12,160 nucleotides of DNA, from contig CAUPES010000021.1 of the NCBI GenBank assembly GCA_963510375.1, positions 1-12,160 of the forward strand, given 5' to 3'. This stretch comes from Fastidiosipila sp963510375. GTDB taxonomy: Bacteria > Bacillota > Clostridia > Saccharofermentanales > Fastidiosipilaceae. A program made the translations under genes and the position numbers. The notes below the pieces were generated by a model that made no database searches, was not told the DNA's origin, and worked only from the letters and a program-made list of their open reading frames with translations. Positions 7,176 through 12,160 of the stretch are shown here, piece by piece. Positions within the stretch are counted from its first letter, which is position 1. Each line of letters opens with the position of its first letter.

Positions 7176-7185
7176 AATTATAATT
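7176..7185. promoter_or_regulatory. Shared symmetric -10 region between sugar transferase and glf
   Basis: The palindrome AATTATAATT provides TATAAT on the minus strand (7177-7182), about 30 bp before the transferase ATG. It also provides TATAAT on the plus strand (7179-7184), about 56 bp before the glf ATG. No good -35 is seen in either direction, so this is a candidate only. If real, the two genes would compete for or share one promoter site. Confidence 0.35.
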
Positions 7186-7239
7186 TTAACTGATAAGATA
7201 GATTTTAGCATATGCAAGAACTTTTAAGATAGGGAAATT

Positions 7240-8349
7240 ATGAAAAATAGAAGATACGATTATTTAATAGTAGGTGCTGGGCTATGGGGAGCAACTTTTG
7301 CTTATTTAGCCAAGAAAAGGTCTTTAAATGTTTTAGTGGTTGAGCAAAAATCTAAAGTTGCTGGACATATATACACAGAGAATATCGAAGGCATAGAGGT
7401 ACATAAGTATGGTCCACATATTTTTCATACTGATGATCAAAGAGTATGGGAGTTTGTTTGCTCTTTGGTAGAAATGAATAATTTCATCAATACACCTTTA
7501 GCAAATTATAAGGGTGAAATTTATAATTTACCTTTTAATATGAATACATTTCAACAGATGTGGGGAATAAAGGATCCAGAAATAGCTAAAGCAATAATTG
7601 CAAAGCAACGTGCAGAGATAAATGGAGAGCCTCGAAATTTAGCAGAACAAGCGATTAGCCTTGTTGGAAGAGATGTATATGAAAAACTTATTAAAGAATA
7701 TACAGAAAAGCAGTGGGGCAGAAGTTGTGAAGAGCTACCGGCTTTTATAATTAAAAGATTGCCAGTTAGATTCGAATATAACAATAATTATTATAGTTCT
7801 AAGTATCAAGGTATTCCTAAAAAAGGATACACACACCTGGTTGAAACTCTTCTGGACGGAGTTGACTTGAGATTAGATACTGATTTTTTTGAAGAAAGAG
7901 AGGAACTTACTCAATTAGCTGAAAAAATAGTCTTTACAGGTCCAATTGATGCTTACTATGATTATAAGTTTGGAGCTTTAGAGTATAGAAGCTTGGAATT
8001 TAAACAAAAATTACTTGAAATTGATGATTTTCAGGGTAATGCAGTAGTTAACTATACTTCTCACGAGCAGGAGTACACAAGGATTACTGAGCATAAACAC
8101 TTTAATCCTGAGAAAATAGTTAAGGGTAAAACAATTATTTCTTACGAATATCCGAAAGAGTGGAAATTAGGTGATGAAGCGTATTACCCGGTCAACGATC
8201 ATAGAAACCAAGATCTACTTAAACGTTATCAGGAATTAGCAAAAATGGAAAAAAATGTTATTTTTGCAGGACGTTTAGGTAATTATAAGTATTATGATAT
8301 GGATGATACTATTGCTTCGGTTTTTGCAGTGACAGATAAGTTGTTTTGA
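7240..8349 (+). CDS. glf: UDP-galactopyranose mutase
   Basis: Reduced-FAD flavoenzyme interconverting UDP-galactopyranose and UDP-galactofuranose, the Galf donor precursor for surface glycans. At 369 residues it has the bacterial length. FAD-binding DYLIVGAGLWGATFA starts at residue 7. HKYGPHIFHT (55-64) contains the flavin-proximal H60. YTEKQWG (154-160), IKRLPVR (171-177, R173), YTRITEHKHF (279-288, R281), AYYPVND and AGRLGNYKYYDMD (333-345, R335) carry the expected substrate-binding tyrosines and arginines. One deviation: the usual GGN after the first FAD strand is A41-G42-H43. AGGG lies 5 nt before the ATG. It is divergent from the sugar transferase, suggesting a joint role in polysaccharide synthesis, and ends at a terminator. 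No galactofuranosyltransferase is seen in the window. Confidence 0.95.
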   Translation: MKNRRYDYLIVGAGLWGATFAYLAKKRSLNVLVVEQKSKVAGHIYTENIEGIEVHKYGPHIFHTDDQRVWEFVCSLVEMNNFINTPLANYKGEIYNLPFNMNTFQQMWGIKDPEIAKAIIAKQRAEINGEPRNLAEQAISLVGRDVYEKLIKEYTEKQWGRSCEELPAFIIKRLPVRFEYNNNYYSSKYQGIPKKGYTHLVETLLDGVDLRLDTDFFEEREELTQLAEKIVFTGPIDAYYDYKFGALEYRSLEFKQKLLEIDDFQGNAVVNYTSHEQEYTRITEHKHFNPEKIVKGKTIISYEYPKEWKLGDEAYYPVNDHRNQDLLKRYQELAKMEKNVIFAGRLGNYKYYDMDDTIASVFAVTDKLF

Positions 8350-8419
8350 AACTAGATGGTTGAAAAATATGTAGAGAAGTAGAGAGACGAGGAAGCGGTA
8401 AAACAGTAATATGAAAAGT

Positions 8420-8455
8420 AAAAGCCTATTGTATGAAATCATGCAATAGGCTTTT
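8420..8455. terminator. Bidirectional intrinsic terminator between glf and trxA
   Basis: AAAAGCCTATTG and CAATAGGCTTTT form a perfect 12-bp stem, extended by a T-G pair and three more pairs to a tight AAAT loop. The stem ends in A4/T4 on the two sides, so it can stop transcription both of glf (plus) and of trxA (minus). The stretch 8350-8419 shows no coding signal. Confidence 0.85.
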
Positions 8456-8500
8456 CAATACTTAATCATTCGAATTTTGTAATTAAGCTGAATTATCTTT

Positions 8501-8818
8501 TTAAGCTAAATTATCTTGAAGAACTTTAACTAATTGTTGTGGTTGGTGAACACCAGCTTGTTTATACAAAATTTCGCCACCCTTAAAAATAGCCAAAGTA
8601 GGAACTGCCATAATGTCATATCTATTACTTAGGTCTGGACTTTGATCTACGTCAACTTTTACAAAGTGGAAGTTTTGACCAATTTCTGTTTGTTCTACTT
8701 GTTCCAAAATTGGAGCCATAATTTTACATGGACCACACCATGTTGCGAAAAAGTCTACTAATACTGGTTTGTCACCTTGTACTAATTCATCAAATTCAGT
8801 CATATTTACTTGTCTCAT
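8501..8818 (-). CDS. trxA: Thioredoxin
   Basis: Small cytoplasmic disulfide reductase of 105 residues, the standard length. The redox motif is WCGPC (27-31; C28 and C31), preceded by VLVDFFAT. The conserved cis-proline P73 lies in AVPTLAIF, followed by the family's terminal GG and helix. It supplies reducing power to ribonucleotide reductase and others, recycled by thioredoxin reductase (not in this window). A strong AAGGAGAT Shine-Dalgarno sits 6 nt before the ATG. It stands alone between the terminator at 8420-8455 and the divergent murL promoter region. A small inverted repeat ACTTT (8855-8859)/AAAGT (8863-8867) lies upstream, of unknown meaning. Confidence 0.97.
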   Translation of the reverse strand: MRQVNMTEFDELVQGDKPVLVDFFATWCGPCKIMAPILEQVEQTEIGQNFHFVKVDVDQSPDLSNRYDIMAVPTLAIFKGGEILYKQAGVHQPQQLVKVLQDNLA

Positions 8819-9033
8819 AAATAATCTCCTTTGTATAAAAATTATTGTGCTTACACTTTATCAAAGTAATTATTTAAAAACTAAAACATTTGCAACGACA
8901 AAAAATAAAATTAGTAGTATGAAGATAATTTATTAGATATGAGCTTGAGTTTTGGCATAAGATTTGGGACATTGATTTTAATTCGGCAAAGCACAATAAC
9001 GTATATATGCGATAGTAAATAAATTTCAAGATG

Positions 9034-9042
9034 TGCTAAAAT
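9034..9042 (+). promoter_or_regulatory. Candidate extended -10 promoter for murL-murD2
   Basis: TGCTAAAAT is an extended -10 (TGN followed by TAAAAT) placed so that the transcript would start about 50 nt before the murL ATG. The -35 is poor, as allowed for extended -10 promoters. In the predicted leader TATCTT (9060-9065) and AAGATA (9071-9076) form a small 6-bp stem just before the ribosome site AAAGGAG. The rest of the 280-bp gap 8819-9098 shows nothing recognisable. Confidence 0.35.
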
Positions 9043-9098
9043 TGTGTGAGCTGATGAAGTATCTTCAATTAAGATAAGAGAAGGCAAAGGAGACTTGC

Positions 9099-10520
9099 AT
9101 GTCATTTACATATGAAGAGTTAAGGAATAAATATCAAAGATTTATTTATTCAGGGTATGAAATTACAAAGGCAGAAGATAAACTAAGAATTGTTTATAAT
9201 TTTGAGGTTCCAGGATTGGCAAAATTTAATCCGAGTTTGGAAATTCCTTTGAACCATAAATTAATCATTAATGATGCTCTATCTCCTTTCGCTGAGAAAG
9301 TTATCTTTTCTATTGGTATGGTTGAGTTAATAAGTTATTGGAAAATAGCTTGTCCTTCTAGAGTTGAAGTTAAGGCTGGTAAGTTAAATGAAGAACAAAT
9401 TGATTGGTGGAAGGGCTTATATTTTAATGGTTTAGGGGAATTTTTCTTTAAAAATGGTATAAGTCCTAGAAAAAATGATTTTATGACAATAGAGACTAGT
9501 GGTAAGGAATTTCCTAATTTTAGAGCTGATTTTGCAACAAAGGGGTTGAACTTAATACCTGTTGGCGGAGGTAAGGACTCTATTGTTACTTTAGAGCATT
9601 TAAGTAAGGTTAAAGCAAATAATGTTTGTTTTGGACTTAACTCTACAGAAGCAGCCAAAGATTCTATGGAAATATCAGGATATTCTGAAGAGCAAAGATT
9701 CATAGTTTCTAGAACCTTAGATCCTGAAATGTTGAGATTAAATAAAGAAGGTTACTTGAATGGGCATACGCCATTTTCAGCGCTTTTGGCATTTGTATCA
9801 TATTTTGTAGCTTATCTTATTGGCGCTGAAAATATTATTTTATCTAATGAAGCTAGCGCTAATGCAGCGAGTATCCCAGGAACTGAAATTAATCATCAAT
9901 ACTCAAAAACTTCAGAATTTGAGATTGCTTTTCAGAATTACAGCCGAAAGTATTTTAGTGCACAAATAAATTATTTTAGTTTATTAAGACCGTTTGCAGA
10001 GATAGCTATTGCTAGATCATTTTGTCAATATGAACAATATTTCCAAGCATTTAGATCTTGTAACTTAGGTTCAAAGAAAAATATTTGGTGTGGAGAGTGT
10101 CCTAAGTGCTTATTTATATATGTTATGATTTCGCCGTTTTTGAATGCAAAAATAGTAGAAGAAATATTTGGTCAGAACCTCTGGAAGAAGGAAAGCTTAG
10201 TAAAAGATTGGAAAGAGCTTATTGGAATAATTCCACAAAAACCATTTGAGTGTGTTGGTACTATTGAAGAAGTGCAGTATGCAACTTATCTAATAGTGAA
10301 CAAAGCTCTAGATAATGGTACTCAAGTATCTGAACTCCCATTATTGTTGAATATTGCAGTCGAATCTGCAAAAAAAGGTGAATTGACAGAACTTAAATTT
10401 GACGGGTATGCAAAGAGATTAATTAGTATAGCTGAAGTTAATCCCTTGATTGTATGGCATGAAGATGAAAGAGTTCCCAAAGAGTTTAAAGACTTAATAA
10501 AGGATATTCTTGCAAAGTAA
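9099..10520 (+). CDS. murL: UDP-MurNAc-L-Ala-L-Glu epimerase (MurL-like)
   Basis: Predicted cytoplasmic enzyme that inverts the terminal L-glutamate of UDP-MurNAc-L-Ala-L-Glu to D-glutamate; the characterised Xanthomonas enzyme needs ATP and Mg2+. The 473-residue protein carries a PP-loop-like ATP motif PVGGGKDS (154-161). A conserved central region has NGHTPFSALLAF (221-232), LSNEASAN (248-255) and NHQYSKT (265-271). A cysteine cluster C321-X9-C331-X2-C334-X2-C337 (WCGECPKC) recalls the zinc site of QueC-type PP-loop enzymes. The main support is the next gene, a MurD-type ligase only 22 bp downstream, as in known MurL/MurD2 pairs. The start is set by AAAGGAG 7 nt before the ATG. The family call rests on remembered motifs plus context; another PP-loop activity is the alternative. 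Confidence 0.82.
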   Translation: MSFTYEELRNKYQRFIYSGYEITKAEDKLRIVYNFEVPGLAKFNPSLEIPLNHKLIINDALSPFAEKVIFSIGMVELISYWKIACPSRVEVKAGKLNEEQIDWWKGLYFNGLGEFFFKNGISPRKNDFMTIETSGKEFPNFRADFATKGLNLIPVGGGKDSIVTLEHLSKVKANNVCFGLNSTEAAKDSMEISGYSEEQRFIVSRTLDPEMLRLNKEGYLNGHTPFSALLAFVSYFVAYLIGAENIILSNEASANAASIPGTEINHQYSKTSEFEIAFQNYSRKYFSAQINYFSLLRPFAEIAIARSFCQYEQYFQAFRSCNLGSKKNIWCGECPKCLFIYVMISPFLNAKIVEEIFGQNLWKKESLVKDWKELIGIIPQKPFECVGTIEEVQYATYLIVNKALDNGTQVSELPLLLNIAVESAKKGELTELKFDGYAKRLISIAEVNPLIVWHEDERVPKEFKDLIKDILAK

Positions 10521-10542
10521 TTAGTTAAGAAAAGAGAATTGT

Positions 10543-12015
10543 ATGTATAAAAATATTTTTGAGCATCTTAACGCAAAAAAAATACTAATTTTAGGATTTG
10601 GTAGCGAAGGTAAATCAAGTTATAGATTTATTAAAAATAATATTGAGAAAATTAATCCAGTAGAATTAGCGGTAGCAGATACCAATGGAATTTCAGAGAA
10701 TCTTGATTTTGGAAGTTATAAGGTTAGAAAAATTTCAGGACCAAATTATCTGGATGCAATGAGTGATTTTGATTTGATTTTGAAAAGTCCAGGAATACAC
10801 TTTAATATTTATAATAAAAAAATAGTTGATGACCATTGGGAGTTAGAAGAATTTCCAGGTGTAGAGATTACTTGCCAGATGGACCTTTTTTTGAGATATT
10901 CTCAATCGCAAATAATTGGTGTTTCAGGAAGTAAAGGCAAGTCAACTACAACAAGCTTGGTATACCAAGTGCTAAAAAATGCTTTCTCAGATTCATATTT
11001 ATTAGGAAATATTGGTGTTCCAGTTTTAGATCACTTCACTGAACTTAATGAAGATTCATATTGCGCAGTAGAGATGGGTGTACACCAATTAGAATTTTGT
11101 ATGAGGTCTCCACATGTTGCGATTTTAACTAATATTCATGAAGAACATTTAGACCACTACAAAGATTATGCTGATTACAAATATTCTAAATTTAACCTAA
11201 TTCGTTGGCAAAGTTCAGATGATTTCCTAATTGTTCCAGAAGATGAAATAGAGCTTTTAGAAGCGATTCAAGATATCTATAAATCTAAATTAATTTTTGT
11301 TAAAGATATGCTGAAGACAAACTTAAACTCAGTTGCTGAAAAACTCAGCTCGGATCTTATAAAAAGATACTCATTAGAAGAAAATAAGAAATTTATTTTT
11401 GTTGACTTGCAAAAAGATGAACAAGAAGAATATAAACTCCTAGAGAATCACCATATTCTAGGAAGGCATAATGAAATAAATACACTCTTAGCTTTAGCAG
11501 CTTGTGAAATATTTACTGGAGAGCTAGAGAAAGGCATAGTAAGTGTAAAAGAATTTAATGGTTTAGAACATAGACTAGAGTATGTTGGAGAGGTTAAAGA
11601 AATTAAATTCTTTAATGACTCAATTGCAACAATACCAGAGGCATGCAAGTTAGCTATTGAAGCACTTCAACCAATTGCAAAAGTTTCTACCTTGCTAATG
11701 GGAGGGCTAGATAGGAATATTGACTATACAGAATTAGTAGAATTTTTATTCGAGAAGCAAATAAGTAATATTATCTGTTTTCCTGATACAGGGAAATACA
11801 TAGCTGATATTGTAAATGAATTGAACTCTGAAATGGAATTCAAGATTAATGCAGTTTTGGTAAATACAATGAAAGAAGCTGTAGATTTGGCCTTTGAGAT
11901 TACAAAGGCAGGTGAAATATGTTTACTATCACCAGCAGCAGCTAGTTATAACCAGTACAAAAATTTTGCTGAGAGAGGTAAAGCCTTCAAAGATGAAATT
12001 AAATCTCATAAATGA
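10543..12015 (+). CDS. murD2: UDP-MurNAc-L-Ala--L-glutamate ligase (MurD2-like)
   Basis: Mur-ligase family amide ligase, predicted to add L-glutamate to UDP-MurNAc-L-Ala with ATP; its product would be the MurL substrate. The N-terminal UDP-binding domain begins with ILILGFGSEGKSS (14-26). The ATP P-loop is GVSGSKGKSTTT (126-137), with lysine where canonical MurD has asparagine (GTNGKST). The central domain has NIHEEHLDHY (197-206) and a lysine at 216 aligned with the carbamylated lysine. The C-terminal domain has NGLEHRLEYVGE, FFNDSIAT, LMGGLDRNIDY and LLSPAAASYNQYKNFAERG. At 490 residues it is longer than MurD (about 440). A weak AAGAGAA precedes the ATG, so it may be translated together with murL. 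A canonical MurD using D-Glu is the alternative; the neighbour makes that less likely. Confidence 0.85.
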   Translation: MYKNIFEHLNAKKILILGFGSEGKSSYRFIKNNIEKINPVELAVADTNGISENLDFGSYKVRKISGPNYLDAMSDFDLILKSPGIHFNIYNKKIVDDHWELEEFPGVEITCQMDLFLRYSQSQIIGVSGSKGKSTTTSLVYQVLKNAFSDSYLLGNIGVPVLDHFTELNEDSYCAVEMGVHQLEFCMRSPHVAILTNIHEEHLDHYKDYADYKYSKFNLIRWQSSDDFLIVPEDEIELLEAIQDIYKSKLIFVKDMLKTNLNSVAEKLSSDLIKRYSLEENKKFIFVDLQKDEQEEYKLLENHHILGRHNEINTLLALAACEIFTGELEKGIVSVKEFNGLEHRLEYVGEVKEIKFFNDSIATIPEACKLAIEALQPIAKVSTLLMGGLDRNIDYTELVEFLFEKQISNIICFPDTGKYIADIVNELNSEMEFKINAVLVNTMKEAVDLAFEITKAGEICLLSPAAASYNQYKNFAERGKAFKDEIKSHK

Positions 12016-12038
12016 TTAGTTAACTGATAAAAAAGTCA

Positions 12039-12079
12039 TGTAAAGTCTTAGTTGATTTCAGTTTATGTTGCACTTTACA
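12039..12079. repeat. Inverted repeat after murD2
   Basis: TGTAAAGT (12039-12046) and ACTTTACA (12072-12079) are perfect 8-bp inverted arms 25 nt apart, starting 24 bp after the murD2 stop. No T-tract follows, so it is not a clear terminator. It might be a pair of operator half sites for the next gene. Confidence 0.4.
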
Positions 12080-12141
12080 AATTAGACAAAACTCGAAATT
12101 AATAGTGTGAGCAATCAGCGAATATGTCGTTTTGGATAACA

Positions 12142-12150
12142 TGTTATAAT
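12142..12150 (+). promoter_or_regulatory. Extended -10 promoter at the right edge
   Basis: TGTTATAAT matches the extended -10 consensus TGNTATAAT exactly. No matching -35 is evident. It lies 127 bp after murD2 and probably drives a plus-strand gene beyond the window. Confidence 0.5.
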
Positions 12151-12160
12151 AAAAAGAGTG

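Noticed and set aside
8855..8867. ACTTT-ATC-AAAGT inverted repeat upstream of trxA as a redox-regulator operator
   Set aside because: Five-base arms in AT-rich DNA are expected by chance, and no known operator consensus is matched.
9335..9703. 122-codon minus-strand ORF inside murL
   Set aside because: It lies wholly opposite a well-supported gene and has no recognisable motif or ribosome site; an antisense shadow.
9099..10520. QueC/tRNA-modification or other PP-loop enzyme as identity of the first operon gene
   Set aside because: The PP-loop and cysteine cluster are shared, but the length (473 versus about 220-230 for QueC) and tight pairing with a MurD-type ligase fit MurL better.
1..12160. 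CRISPR arrays, tRNA/rRNA genes, insertion sequences, prophage genes
   Set aside because: No regularly spaced direct repeats, cloverleaf sequences, transposase motifs or phage-type proteins were seen.

Overview
The window is AT-rich (about one third GC by eye) and gene-dense. It has strong AGGAG-type ribosome binding sites, short intergenic gaps and T-flanked hairpin terminators. YitT, NahK-like and bacterial sugar transferase families occur together. This points to a low-GC Bacillota, probably of the Clostridia or a related class; I cannot name a species. I see no insertion sequence, CRISPR array, rRNA or tRNA.

Left third (about 1-4500). Three minus-strand genes suggest amino-sugar salvage: an N-acetylhexosamine 1-kinase (NahK type), a GH109-like member of the Gfo/Idh/MocA family, and a sugar-1-phosphate nucleotidyltransferase. 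A plausible flow is GalNAc/GlcNAc released from a glycoside, then HexNAc-1-phosphate, then NDP-HexNAc. A plus-strand endonuclease III gene (nth) lies between the kinase and the other two. This Nth keeps only two of the four cysteines that normally hold its 4Fe-4S cluster. A perfect 34-bp palindrome sits just upstream of the GH109-like gene.

Middle (about 4501-8500). A YitT-family membrane protein converges on a polyprenyl-phosphate sugar-1-phosphate transferase, and a large nested bidirectional hairpin separates them. Divergent from the transferase is UDP-galactopyranose mutase (glf). The transferase and Glf together suggest a galactofuranose-containing surface polysaccharide. A second bidirectional terminator separates glf from thioredoxin (trxA, minus strand).

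Right third (about 8800-12160). A two-gene plus-strand operon encodes a MurL-like UDP-MurNAc-L-Ala-L-Glu epimerase and a MurD2-like ligase. In the pathway known from Xanthomonas, MurD2 adds L-glutamate to UDP-MurNAc-L-Ala and MurL then inverts that residue to D-glutamate. This replaces the usual MurI (glutamate racemase) plus MurD route. Finding this pair in a low-GC Bacillota background is the most notable feature of the window. The right edge carries an inverted repeat and an extended -10 promoter that probably serves a gene outside the window.
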